64,000 nt of DNA from Formosa sp. L2A11 (GTDB lineage Bacteria > Bacteroidota > Bacteroidia > Flavobacteriales > Flavobacteriaceae). The position numbers were made by a program, and so were the translations under genes. Shown here piece after piece: positions 1 to 8,522 of this stretch. The notes beneath the pieces were generated by a model. The model had not been told where the DNA came from, did no database searches, and saw only the letters and a list, made by a program, of their open reading frames with translations. Positions within the stretch are counted from its first letter, which is position 1; every line of letters begins with the position of its first letter. The stretch is taken from the NCBI RefSeq assembly GCF_009796865.1, contig NZ_CP047028.1, positions 1,674,001 to 1,738,000 of the forward strand. Reading direction: 5' to 3'.

Positions 1-2
1 TC

Positions 3-1403
3 ATGAATACTAAATACATTGATTTAATTAATCAATCTTTTTATTTCCCACAAGAAGAATTTAAATTAGAAAACAAAACCCTTCAATTTCACGATATAGA
101 TTTAATGAAATTGGTAGAAGAATATGGTGTGCCTTTAAAGTTTACCTATTTACCACAAATTTCTAATAATATTTCCCGTGCTAAAGGCTGGTTTGCAAAA
201 GCCATTGAAAAGAACGATTACAAAGGAAAATATAACTATTGTTATTGTACAAAAAGTTCGCATTTTAAACACGTGTTACACGAAGCCTTAAAGAACGATA
301 TTCATATTGAAACCTCTTCGGCTTTTGATATTGATATTGTTGAAAGTTTAAAGAAAGAAGGTAAAATTACAGATAATACCTATGTTATTAGTAACGGTTT
401 TAAACGTGCAGAATACATTACTAACATTGCAAGGTTAATTAATAACGGACACAAAAATGCAATTCCTGTAATTGATAATTATGAGGAAATTGATTTGTTA
501 TCTCAAGAAATTGATGGCAAATTTAATGTTGGTATTAGAATTGCTTCAGAAGAAGAGCCCAAATTTGAATTTTACACCTCTCGTTTAGGAATTGGCTACA
601 AGAATATAGTACCTTTTTATAACCGTCAGATTAAAGATAATAAACAAGTCGAGCTTAAAATGCTTCACTTCTTTATAAATACAGGAATTCGTGATAATGC
701 GTATTACTGGAACGAATTAGTAAAATGTTTAAAGGTATATACAGCTTTAAAAAAGATATGTCCAACACTAGATAGTTTGAATATTGGAGGCGGATTTCCA
801 ATAAAAAACTCTTTAGCTTTTGAATTCGATTACGAATATATGGTAGATGAAATCTTGCATCAAATTAAAATGGTTTGTGAAGAAGAAGAAGTCGATGTGC
901 CTAATATTTTTACAGAATTTGGTAGTTTTACAGTTGGTGAAAGTGGAGGTGCTATTTATGAAGTATTATACCAAAAACAACAAAACGATCGTGAAAAGTG
1001 GAACATGATAAACTCATCGTTTATTACTACTTTACCAGATACTTGGGCAATTAATAAAAGATTTGTAATGTTACCTATTAATCGCTGGCATGAAAGTTAT
1101 GAACGTGTATTGTTAGGAGGATTAACTTGCGATAGTGACGATTATTATAACAGTGAACAGCATATGAATGCGATTTACTTGCCAAAGTATAATAAAGATA
1201 AACCATTGTATATTGGGTTCTTTAACACCGGTGCATATCAAGAAACTATAGGTGGATTTGGAGGTTTACAACACTGTCTAATTCCGACACCAAAACATAT
1301 TTTAATAGATAAAGACGAAGATGGAAACATCTCGACAAAATTATTTAGTGGACAACAAAAAAGTGAAGACTTACTTAAAATTTTAGGATATCATGAGCAA
1401 TAA
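3..1403 (+). CDS. speA: Arginine decarboxylase, biosynthetic (PLP, fold III)
   Basis: Predicted to decarboxylate arginine to agmatine, the first step of the agmatine route to putrescine, in the cytoplasm. The 466-residue protein has the alanine-racemase-type barrel: the segment YCTKSSHFK places the likely PLP lysine at K84, a Gly-rich phosphate-binding stretch (LNIGGGFPIKNS) lies near residue 260, and the C-terminal part carries the substrate-side motif CDSDDYY. The length fits the short flavobacterial arginine decarboxylase family. The ATG is at the window edge, so a start further upstream cannot be excluded. The 3' end overlaps the agmatinase start by 11 nt, which implies translational coupling. 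Diaminopimelate or ornithine decarboxylases share the fold, but the neighbouring agmatinase favours arginine as substrate. Confidence 0.88.
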   Translation: MNTKYIDLINQSFYFPQEEFKLENKTLQFHDIDLMKLVEEYGVPLKFTYLPQISNNISRAKGWFAKAIEKNDYKGKYNYCYCTKSSHFKHVLHEALKNDIHIETSSAFDIDIVESLKKEGKITDNTYVISNGFKRAEYITNIARLINNGHKNAIPVIDNYEEIDLLSQEIDGKFNVGIRIASEEEPKFEFYTSRLGIGYKNIVPFYNRQIKDNKQVELKMLHFFINTGIRDNAYYWNELVKCLKVYTALKKICPTLDSLNIGGGFPIKNSLAFEFDYEYMVDEILHQIKMVCEEEEVDVPNIFTEFGSFTVGESGGAIYEVLYQKQQNDREKWNMINSSFITTLPDTWAINKRFVMLPINRWHESYERVLLGGLTCDSDDYYNSEQHMNAIYLPKYNKDKPLYIGFFNTGAYQETIGGFGGLQHCLIPTPKHILIDKDEDGNISTKLFSGQQKSEDLLKILGYHEQ

Positions 1404-2331
1404 AACGTATGCTGGAATTCCTCAAGAATATGCAAAATTAGAAATCTCTAAAATTGTATTAATTCCAGTGCCCTATGACGGGACAAGTACATGGCAAAAA
1501 GGAGCAGATAAAGGGCCGAAAGCTTTTTTAGATGCTTCCGAAAATATGGAAACTTACGATATTGAAACTCAAACAGAAGTTTACCAACAAGGTGTGTTTT
1601 TAGCAGATGCTGTTACAGAAAACAGTTCGCCAGAAGCTATGGTTGATGCCGTGCATAAAACCACTAAAAAATACATTAAAAAGAATAAGTTTGTTACGCT
1701 TTTTGGTGGCGAACATTCTATTTCTATTGGTAGTATTAGAGCGTTTAATGAATGTTTTAATAATCTAACAGTTTTGCATATAGATGCACATGCAGATCTG
1801 CGTAAAACTTATCAAGGATCTGCTTGTAATCATGCTTGTGCAGTTTATGAGGCTAGCCAGACCACGAACCTAATACAAGTAGGTATTCGTTCTATGGATG
1901 TTAAAGAAACTACTGTAATGGATACAGAAAAAACATATTTTGCACACGAATTAGCCTCTAACGAATTTTGGATGGATAGTGCAATAGATCAGATGACGGG
2001 AAATGTATTCATCACATTCGATTTGGATGCTTTAGATCCGTCAATACTACCAAGTACAGGGACTCCTGAACCAGGAGGTTTGTTTTGGTATGAGACTTTA
2101 GACTTTTTAAAGAAAGTCTTTGCAGAAAAAAACGTGGTTGGATTCGACATTGTAGAGCTGTGTCCGAATAAGAAAGAGAAATCTTCAGATTTTTTAGCCG
2201 CAAAATTGTATTATAAAATGTTGAGTTATAAATTTATGGACGAAAACATAGATGATGAATACGACAACACATTCGAGAGTAAAACACAAAAAAATAACAC
2301 ATCTAAATTCATAGAAGACGATGAGTACTAA
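1393..2331 (+). CDS. speB: Agmatinase (ureohydrolase family)
   Basis: Predicted Mn2+ ureohydrolase converting agmatine to putrescine and urea. All three metal-binding signatures of the arginase/agmatinase family are visible in the 312-residue protein: GGEHSIS, HIDAHADLR and TFDLDALDPS. The gene overlaps both neighbours (11 nt with the decarboxylase, 11 nt with the downstream deoxyhypusine-synthase-like gene), so the three form a tightly coupled polyamine operon. The last ~40 residues are a low-complexity, charged and Asn-rich tail beyond the catalytic domain. Arginase or formimidoglutamase activity is possible by sequence alone; the upstream arginine decarboxylase makes agmatinase the best reading. 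Confidence 0.9.
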   Translation: MSNKTYAGIPQEYAKLEISKIVLIPVPYDGTSTWQKGADKGPKAFLDASENMETYDIETQTEVYQQGVFLADAVTENSSPEAMVDAVHKTTKKYIKKNKFVTLFGGEHSISIGSIRAFNECFNNLTVLHIDAHADLRKTYQGSACNHACAVYEASQTTNLIQVGIRSMDVKETTVMDTEKTYFAHELASNEFWMDSAIDQMTGNVFITFDLDALDPSILPSTGTPEPGGLFWYETLDFLKKVFAEKNVVGFDIVELCPNKKEKSSDFLAAKLYYKMLSYKFMDENIDDEYDNTFESKTQKNNTSKFIEDDEY

Positions 2332-3295
2332 AGGAGCAATTTCAAATTTTATAGAAAAATATTATTTACACTTTAATTCAGCTGCTTTAGTTGATGCAGC
2401 AAAAGGGTATGAAGATCAATTAAACAAAGGGGCTAAAATGCTAGTGTCTTTAGCAGGAGCAATGAGTACTGCTGAATTAGGTAAAATCTTTGCAGAAATG
2501 ATTCGCCAAGATAAAGTGCAAATTATTTCATGTACAGGTGCCAATTTAGAAGAAGATATCATGAACTTGGTAGCACATTCTCATTACAAACGTGTACCAA
2601 ACTACCGTGATTTAACTCCTCAAGAAGAATGGGATTTGTTAGAAAAAGGTTTAAATCGTGTTACAGATACTTGTATTCCTGAAGAGGAAGCTTTTAGACG
2701 TTTACAAAAACATATTTTTAAAATTTGGCAAGAAGCAGAAGCTAAAGGCGAACGTTACTTACCTCATGAATATATGTACAAAATGTTATTATCTGGCGTT
2801 TTAGAAGAGTACTACGAGATCGATTTAAAAGACTCTTGGATGTATGCTGCAGCAGAGAAAAATTTACCTATTATTTGCCCAGGTTGGGAAGATAGTACTA
2901 TGGGTAACATTTTTGCTAGCTATGTGCTTAAAGGTGAGTTAAAGGCTAACACGATGAAATCAGGAATAGAGTATATGACATTTCTTGCAGAATGGTATAC
3001 AGCAAATTCTGAAAACGGAATCGGTTTCTTCCAAATTGGAGGAGGAATTGCCGGGGATTTCCCAATTTGCGTAGTGCCAATGTTGTATCAAGATATGGAG
3101 CGTCCAGAAACACCATTTTGGAGTTATTTCTGCCAGATTTCAGACTCAACAACTAGTTATGGTTCGTATTCAGGAGCTGTTCCTAACGAGAAAATAACTT
3201 GGGGGAAATTAGATATAGATACCCCTAAATTTATAATAGAAAGTGATGCAACTATTGTTGCACCATTAATTTTCGCTTATTTATTAGATATGTAA
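2321..3295 (+). CDS. Deoxyhypusine synthase-like protein (probable homospermidine synthase)
   Basis: Member of the deoxyhypusine synthase family, NAD-dependent enzymes that transfer an aminobutyl group from a polyamine. Bacteria lack eIF5A, and characterised bacterial homologues make homospermidine or related polyamines, so that role is inferred here. The 324-residue protein ends with the family's active-site region: the motif VPNEKITWGKLD puts the reactive lysine at about K296. A Gly-rich NAD-binding stretch (IGGGIAGDFP) lies near residue 240. It overlaps agmatinase by 11 nt and would act on the putrescine that the two upstream enzymes produce. The exact product (homospermidine, spermidine or other) cannot be read from sequence. 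Confidence 0.82.
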   Translation: MSTKGAISNFIEKYYLHFNSAALVDAAKGYEDQLNKGAKMLVSLAGAMSTAELGKIFAEMIRQDKVQIISCTGANLEEDIMNLVAHSHYKRVPNYRDLTPQEEWDLLEKGLNRVTDTCIPEEEAFRRLQKHIFKIWQEAEAKGERYLPHEYMYKMLLSGVLEEYYEIDLKDSWMYAAAEKNLPIICPGWEDSTMGNIFASYVLKGELKANTMKSGIEYMTFLAEWYTANSENGIGFFQIGGGIAGDFPICVVPMLYQDMERPETPFWSYFCQISDSTTSYGSYSGAVPNEKITWGKLDIDTPKFIIESDATIVAPLIFAYLLDM

Positions 3296-3312
3296 ACCCG
3301 TTATACAAAAAA

Positions 3313-3618
3313 ATGAAACGAGTAATTGTAGACTACCAAAAATTAAATGAAGATATTTTAGATCTTCTAGTAGAAAAATTTCCTGATGGATATGATGATT
3401 CAGACATCATCTCTTTTAGAAATGCTAAAAATGAAATAGTTGAGGCTGTAGAAGTTAAAACCGAAGACACCATTTACTTAGTAAAAGTAGGTGTGAGATT
3501 GGTTAAAGCTATGGAAAACTATATTGAAGTTGACGACGATGATGATGTAGATGCCGATGAAAATGTAGATTTCGATGAAGTAAAAGCCGAAGAAGTTGAC
3601 GACGACGATAACGATTAA
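3313..3618 (+). CDS. Hypothetical protein with Asp/Glu-rich tail
   Basis: Function not recognised. The 101-residue soluble protein has an ordered-looking first ~75 residues (MKRVIVDYQKLNEDILDLLV start) and a last ~30 residues made almost entirely of Asp, Glu and Val, including a run of five Asp. Such acidic tails can act as nucleic-acid mimics or bind basic partners or cations, but nothing here proves that. It starts 17 nt after the polyamine gene and is followed 20 nt later by another small gene, so it is probably co-transcribed. Homologues in Bacteroidota are, to my recollection, often labelled DNA primase without good reason; no primase motif is visible. Confidence 0.75.
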   Translation: MKRVIVDYQKLNEDILDLLVEKFPDGYDDSDIISFRNAKNEIVEAVEVKTEDTIYLVKVGVRLVKAMENYIEVDDDDDVDADENVDFDEVKAEEVDDDDND

Positions 3619-3638
3619 TATTATAAAAATAACTTAAA

Positions 3639-3866
3639 ATGAGAGTTGCTGTTTTTCAATCTTACGCCAACGGATTGTACACATTTATGTTTGAAAATGG
3701 GGAGGATATGATTTTTGATGAGATTCATCCCCGAGCTTTAAAACAATTCGATTTAAAGCATGATGAAAGCTATATCGAAAAAACCTTTAAAATTACTTTT
3801 GTTGAAGTACCAGATGCTAACGACGATGTGATTTATAGAATAGATAGTTTGAAACTCGTTTCGTAA
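3639..3866 (+). CDS. Hypothetical 75-residue protein
   Basis: Function not recognised. A small soluble protein, rich in beta-prone and aromatic residues (FQSYANGLYTFMFENGEDM), which could form a small barrel; there is no signal peptide or membrane segment. It is the last gene of the run that begins with arginine decarboxylase, 20 nt after the acidic-tail protein and about 100 nt before a clear hairpin terminator. Its composition and ATG start look like a real gene rather than a chance frame, and its operon position suggests it is made together with the polyamine enzymes. Confidence 0.65.
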   Translation: MRVAVFQSYANGLYTFMFENGEDMIFDEIHPRALKQFDLKHDESYIEKTFKITFVEVPDANDDVIYRIDSLKLVS

Positions 3867-3963
3867 ACAGTTTTCAAATGCTATAAATATTTTGAGGTGT
3901 GCTTTCCTTATAAAGTAACGCTAAGGTAATCTTGTCTTAAAATTTAAGCTATTAAGTATATAT

Positions 3964-4002
3964 AAAAGGGGTAAACAATAGGTGTTGTTTATCCCTTTTT
4001 TT
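3964..4002. terminator. Rho-independent terminator, bidirectional
   Basis: Inverted repeat with 15-nt arms (AAAAGGGGTAAACAA and its near-perfect complement, one G-T mismatch) around a 6-nt loop, followed by a T tract on the plus strand and preceded by an A-rich run. It closes the polyamine operon and could also serve the convergent minus-strand gene ending at 4067. Confidence 0.8.
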
Positions 4003-4066
4003 GTATTAACGTAGTTGTTTTTTATCGTTGAAAAGCAGCGTGTTTGTTTTTAGAAAAGAACTGTTT

Positions 4067-5425
4067 TTAACTCCGTTTGTCAATATGTTTATTACCCAAT
4101 TGTTTCTTTAAAATGACTTCGTAAATAAATGCGCCATACACTAAGATATATTCTAAACCAATAATCCAGAGGTTTTCTTTATGGTCCGAACTTACATAAG
4201 CAAGATAACTAAGTATTATTGTTACACTCCAAATTAAAGGGAATTTGTACCCTGTAAATACGGCTAATATTAGCAATATGCTTACATACCAAGGATGCAC
4301 TGTGGTAGCCATAAAATAATACACAGAAATAATTAAAAGCATGTTAATTAATAGGTTTTTAATGTCTTTTAAAGGCGATTTATAGGTGGTGTATAGAATG
4401 TAAAGTATAACTAAAATAGCCATAACAGGACCAATAAGTTTGATTTTATTTTCTCCTGTAATCTGGTATCCTATTGATTTAGAGATGTTAAAAAGACTCG
4501 CATTAAATTCAAAGTTTTTAAACCAAAGTCCAACAGTCTCAGTATAATTAGTAATAAATTCAGAACTTATAAAAGGCAGGAATAAAACGATATTTATAAG
4601 GCCTACAATAGAACAAAATAAGAAGCCTTTTTTCAGTTTTAAATGCTTAAAAATTAAGGGTAGAAAAATTAGAGGAATTAGTTTTGTTGCTACAGATAAA
4701 GAAAAAGCTACTGCAGCCCATTGCCATTTTAGTTTTTGTAATAGGTATAAGCTCAATACCAGAAAGCAAATCATAACACCTTCAAAATGTAAATTTCCTG
4801 TCAGTTCTATAATAATAAACGGATTTAATATATACCAAAAAATGTAATTCGGATTTAAATGAAGTGCTTTTAAAAGTTTTCTTCCAAAAAAAAGCGTTGC
4901 GAAATCTGCAATTATAATTAAAATTCGCATAGCAATTATAGATCCTAATACTGAGTGATTTGCAAATACGGCAGCAAGAAAATAACAAAACTGACTAACG
5001 GGAGGATAGTTGGTGAAATGTGAAGCACTTAACCATCCCATTCCATCGTAAAGTGTTTGTGCTCCAGAAACAGGGAGCTCTCCTTTTTCAAAGAAAAAAT
5101 TAGGTGTGTATAAAAAGGGATTATAACCTTCAAAAATCATACGCCCATCCCAAATAAAACGAAAGAAATCTTGTGACAAGTTTGGTGTTGCAACTAAAAA
5201 TATAAGTCTCGATACGAATGCAATTCCTATTAATTGACTCGAATTTAGAAGTTTAGATTTTACTATTTTATAGCTTAATATACAGAGTAAAAAATACAGA
5301 ATTATAAGTTTTAGATACTCTGTTCTGACTAAATGATAAGCAAAGATGTAGTTTATTAAAAAGATGAAAATTACAAGAAAAACAGAATGTGTTAACTTTT
5401 TTTTAACATATAATATTGTGCTCAT
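4067..5425 (-). CDS. GT-C family membrane glycosyltransferase (mannosyltransferase-like)
   Basis: A 452-residue polytopic membrane protein with roughly 10-12 hydrophobic segments. It resembles polyprenol-phosphate-mannose-dependent glycosyltransferases (GT87-like). The first extracytoplasmic loop carries DFFRFIWDGRMIFEGYNPF, with acidic residues around D86 and D93 in the place where GT-C enzymes keep their catalytic Asp; a conserved-looking TVHPWY motif lies in a later loop. It would take a sugar from a lipid-phosphate donor outside the cytoplasmic membrane; donor and acceptor are inferred. A GT2 polyprenol-phosphate sugar synthase-like gene at 19435-20127 could supply the donor. The gene stands alone, convergent with the polyamine operon and divergent from the epimerase gene. 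Confidence 0.72.
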   Translation of the reverse strand: MSTILYVKKKLTHSVFLVIFIFLINYIFAYHLVRTEYLKLIILYFLLCILSYKIVKSKLLNSSQLIGIAFVSRLIFLVATPNLSQDFFRFIWDGRMIFEGYNPFLYTPNFFFEKGELPVSGAQTLYDGMGWLSASHFTNYPPVSQFCYFLAAVFANHSVLGSIIAMRILIIIADFATLFFGRKLLKALHLNPNYIFWYILNPFIIIELTGNLHFEGVMICFLVLSLYLLQKLKWQWAAVAFSLSVATKLIPLIFLPLIFKHLKLKKGFLFCSIVGLINIVLFLPFISSEFITNYTETVGLWFKNFEFNASLFNISKSIGYQITGENKIKLIGPVMAILVILYILYTTYKSPLKDIKNLLINMLLIISVYYFMATTVHPWYVSILLILAVFTGYKFPLIWSVTIILSYLAYVSSDHKENLWIIGLEYILVYGAFIYEVILKKQLGNKHIDKRS

Positions 5426-5552
5426 AATGAAAATATAGGGTTTTTAACTTGTTGTATTTCAATTTAATGTATAATTTCAATCGTTGTAATTTATACGATG
5501 ATTCTGTCCGGTTTACATGATAACTATCATAAATTAACTTCCAATCAAAATG

Positions 5553-5560
5553 TAAATTTG
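5553..5560 (+). promoter_or_regulatory. Probable -7 promoter element of the methylmalonyl-CoA operon
   Basis: TAAATTTG matches the Bacteroidota -7 consensus TAnnTTTG and lies 39 nt before the epimerase start. No good TTTG is found at the ideal -33 distance, so the call rests on one box and on its position in the only non-coding stretch before an eight-gene run. Confidence 0.45.
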
Positions 5561-5599
5561 TAAAGTACATTATAAATAATCATAATAAACAATTTTAAA

Positions 5600-6013
5600 A
5601 TGAATATTTCACATATAGAACACATCGGAATTGCAGTTGAGAATTTAGAAGAATCAATAAAATACTACGAAGGTGTATTGGGATTAAAATGTTATTCTAT
5701 TGAAGAGGTTGCAGACCAGAAGGTAAAAACGGCATTCTTCTTAGTAGGACAAACCAAAATTGAATTATTAGAAAGCACTTCGCCAGATGGCCCTATTGGT
5801 AAATTTGTTGCGAAAAAAGGACAAGGTATGCATCATATCGCATTTGCAGTAAACGACTCTACAGAAGCGTTAAAGCAAGCCGAAGAACGTGGTGTAACAT
5901 TAATAGATAAAACGTCTAGAAAAGGTGCAGAGGGATTAAATATTGGCTTCCTTCACCCTAAATCAACTCAAGGCGTACTAACCGAACTTTGTTCAAAAGA
6001 AAAACAAGAATAA
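5600..6013 (+). CDS. mce: Methylmalonyl-CoA epimerase
   Basis: Predicted to interconvert the R and S forms of methylmalonyl-CoA, linking the mutase product to the decarboxylase/carboxylase. The 137-residue protein is a vicinal-oxygen-chelate fold with paired repeats: the N-terminal metal histidine in [11 protein letters not shown], a second His in [11 protein letters not shown], and the closing Glu in VLTELCS. Length is typical. It is the first gene of the methylmalonyl-CoA/Na+ decarboxylase operon, 25 nt upstream of the carboxyltransferase. Context agrees fully with the family assignment. Confidence 0.93.
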   Translation: MNISHIEHIGIAVENLEESIKYYEGVLGLKCYSIEEVADQKVKTAFFLVGQTKIELLESTSPDGPIGKFVAKKGQGMHHIAFAVNDSTEALKQAEERGVTLIDKTSRKGAEGLNIGFLHPKSTQGVLTELCSKEKQE

Positions 6014-6038
6014 TAATACACAAATAAAACACGTACTA

Positions 6039-7598
6039 ATGGCAAATCAAGAAAAAATTAATGAGCTCATTGAAAAAAGAGCGAAAGCAAAATTAGGTGG
6101 TGGTGAAAAGCGTATCGATTCTCAACATGCTAAAGGAAAATTTACGGCACGCGAAAGAATAGATATTCTTTTAGATGACGATAGTTTTGAAGAGTTTGAT
6201 ATGTTTGTTACCCATAGAACAAAGTCTTTTGGGTTAGACAAGGAACTATATTTATCAGATGGTGTTATTACCGGACATGGAACCATTGATGGTAGAATTG
6301 TATATGTATTCTCTCAAGATTTTACAGTATTTGGAGGTTCTCTTTCTGAAACGTATGCCTTGAAAATATGTAAAATTATGGATATGGCCATGAAAATTGG
6401 TGTACCAGTAATAGGACTTAACGATAGTGGTGGAGCACGTATTCAAGAAGGTGTTAGATCGCTTGCTGGATATGCCGAAATTTTCCAAAGAAATATAATG
6501 GCCTCTGGTGTAATTCCTCAAATTTCTTCAATTTTAGGGCCTTGTGCTGGTGGAGCTGTGTACTCTCCAGCATTAACAGATTTTACAATCATGACAGACC
6601 AAACCAGTTATATGTTTGTAACCGGTCCAAAAGTAGTGAAGTCAGTCACAGGAGAAGAAGTGACTACAGAACAATTAGGAGGAGCAAAAATACATTCTAC
6701 AAAATCTGGAGTATCTCATTTCTTAGCAGAAAACGACGAAGAAAATTTAATGTTAGTTAGAAAGTTACTCAGCTATTTGCCTTCAAATAATTTAGAAGAA
6801 GCACCTATAGTGACTTGTAATGATCCTATAGATAGATTAGACGATGTTTTAAATGATATTATTCCAGAAAATGCCAATCAACCTTACGACATTATAGATG
6901 TTATTTCTGTTCTTACAGATAACGGCGAATTCACAGAAGTACATAGAGATTATGCAAGAAACATAGTTGTTGGTTTTGCACGTTTTAACGGACGTTCAGT
7001 AGGGATTGTTGCCAATCAGCCTAAGTTTTATGCAGGTGTTTTAGATTGTGATGCGTCTAGAAAAGCGGCTCGATTTGTGCGTTTCTGTGATGCCTTTAAT
7101 ATTCCAATTGTAACCTTAGTAGATGTTCCCGGATTCTTACCAGGTACAGGACAAGAATATGCGGGTATTATTTTACATGGTGCTAAGTTATTATTCGCTT
7201 ATGGAGAAGCTACAGTGCCTAAAGTAACTATTACACTACGTAAATCTTATGGAGGAGCACACGATGTAATGAGTTGTAAACAATTACGAGGCGATTTAAA
7301 TTACGCTTGGCCAACTGCAGAAATTGCTGTAATGGGAGCTAAAGGAGCAGTAGAAGTACTTGAAGGGTCTAACATTAGAAAAATTGAAGATGAAGTAGAA
7401 AAACAACACTACATTACAGAAAAAGAACATGAGTACAATACTAAGTTCGCTAATCCATATGTAGCTGCTAAATACGGATTTATTGATGATGTTATCGAAC
7501 CTAGAAATACCAGATTTAGAATTGTTAGAGCTTTAGAATTGTTAGCTAATAAGAAAGAAGTAAATCCGCCTAAAAAACATTCAAATATCCCATTATAA
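6039..7598 (+). CDS. mmdA: Methylmalonyl-CoA decarboxylase/propionyl-CoA carboxylase carboxyltransferase subunit
   Basis: The 519-residue carboxyltransferase carries the crotonase-like N and C halves of the family, with the acyl-CoA oxyanion-hole motifs SGGARIQEG and [12 protein letters not shown] in the first half and [13 protein letters not shown] and SYGGAHDVM in the second. It moves CO2 between (S)-methylmalonyl-CoA and biotin. As a stand-alone sequence it could be the beta subunit of propionyl-CoA carboxylase. Here the next three genes encode a gamma-like anchor, a biotin carrier and a Na+-pump beta subunit while no biotin carboxylase is present, so the decarboxylase reading is preferred. 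The stop codon overlaps the next start by one base. Confidence 0.9.
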   Translation: MANQEKINELIEKRAKAKLGGGEKRIDSQHAKGKFTARERIDILLDDDSFEEFDMFVTHRTKSFGLDKELYLSDGVITGHGTIDGRIVYVFSQDFTVFGGSLSETYALKICKIMDMAMKIGVPVIGLNDSGGARIQEGVRSLAGYAEIFQRNIMASGVIPQISSILGPCAGGAVYSPALTDFTIMTDQTSYMFVTGPKVVKSVTGEEVTTEQLGGAKIHSTKSGVSHFLAENDEENLMLVRKLLSYLPSNNLEEAPIVTCNDPIDRLDDVLNDIIPENANQPYDIIDVISVLTDNGEFTEVHRDYARNIVVGFARFNGRSVGIVANQPKFYAGVLDCDASRKAARFVRFCDAFNIPIVTLVDVPGFLPGTGQEYAGIILHGAKLLFAYGEATVPKVTITLRKSYGGAHDVMSCKQLRGDLNYAWPTAEIAVMGAKGAVEVLEGSNIRKIEDEVEKQHYITEKEHEYNTKFANPYVAAKYGFIDDVIEPRNTRFRIVRALELLANKKEVNPPKKHSNIPL

Positions 7599-7957
7599 TG
7601 ACACATATATATTTATTAACCAATGATCTAAGTGAAGGATATGTTATTTTAGTAACAGGCCTTACCATTGTTTTTGGAGGATTACTGATTTTAACGTTAT
7701 TTTTTAAATATGCATTACCGATAATGCTCTATATATATAAAATAATTAGCAAGGGAAGAGATAAAAAAATAAAAGAGATATCTCCCAAACTTAATGAGCA
7801 ATTTACAGGAGAAATTGCTGCGGCTATTTCAGCTGCAATTCATTTGCATTTAAATGAACAGCACGATAACGAAAATGCCATATTAACTATAAAACAAGCT
7901 CGGAAAATGTACTCTCCTTGGAGTTCTAAGATTTACGGCGTTTATAATAAACGGTAA
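7598..7957 (+). CDS. OadG-like gamma subunit of Na+-translocating decarboxylase
   Basis: A 119-residue protein with one N-terminal membrane span (about residues 15-40, GYVILVTGLTIVFGGLLILT) and a charged cytoplasmic remainder, the shape of OadG/MmdD subunits that hold the carboxyltransferase and biotin parts on the membrane beta subunit. Its last ~50 residues include an Ala-rich segment (AAAISAAIHLHL) found in this small-subunit family. It starts on the last base of the carboxyltransferase stop (TAATG), so translation is coupled. Small-subunit sequences diverge strongly; the assignment relies on topology and neighbours. Confidence 0.8.
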   Translation: MTHIYLLTNDLSEGYVILVTGLTIVFGGLLILTLFFKYALPIMLYIYKIISKGRDKKIKEISPKLNEQFTGEIAAAISAAIHLHLNEQHDNENAILTIKQARKMYSPWSSKIYGVYNKR

Positions 7958-8002
7958 TTAAGGGTTCGTTTTTTTTCCACATTTAAAGACATACAACATA
8001 CA

Positions 8003-8431
8003 ATGAAAAATTTCACATTCAATATAAATGAAAATAGTTATAGTGTTAGAGTTGTTTCTCAAGAAGATAGCACGATAAACTTAGAGGTAAACGGAACTGC
8101 ATATTCGGTTAAGATGAAGGAGGCGTTAAAAACCATTAAAACACCAACCTTGGTACGTAAACCAGCGAGTCCGGTTGTTGAGCCATTAAAAGTAAATAGT
8201 GCAAATTCTGGTTCTGGAAGCGTACAAATTGTGGCACCTATTCCAGGTGTTGTCTTATCAATTAATGTAAAAGTTGGAGATTCTATTAAGGAGAATGATT
8301 TATTATTAGTTCTTGAAGCCATGAAAATGGAGAATAGTATCGTTTCAGAAAAATCTGGAGTAGTTTCAGCTATAAATGTTAAAGTTGGACAACAAGTTTT
8401 ACAGAGTGAAGTAATGATAGAACTAGAATAA
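8003..8431 (+). CDS. Biotin carboxyl carrier protein of the decarboxylase
   Basis: 142 residues: a short beta-rich N-terminal part, a flexible Pro/Val/Ser linker (about residues 50-75), then a biotinyl domain with the canonical EAMKMEN motif, placing the biotinylated lysine at K108. It shuttles the carboxyl group from the carboxyltransferase to the membrane beta subunit, where it is released as CO2. It lies between the gamma and beta subunit genes, 45 nt after the former. It could also serve another biotin enzyme in the cell, but the position makes it part of this complex. Confidence 0.9.
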   Translation: MKNFTFNINENSYSVRVVSQEDSTINLEVNGTAYSVKMKEALKTIKTPTLVRKPASPVVEPLKVNSANSGSGSVQIVAPIPGVVLSINVKVGDSIKENDLLLVLEAMKMENSIVSEKSGVVSAINVKVGQQVLQSEVMIELE

Positions 8432-8522
8432 ATAAAATAGTGTTATACGTTTTAATATTTAAAGTGCTAATCTATTAAAGTTAGTAGGTCACAAAAAATT
8501 GGAACGACCAAAATTTAAAAAA

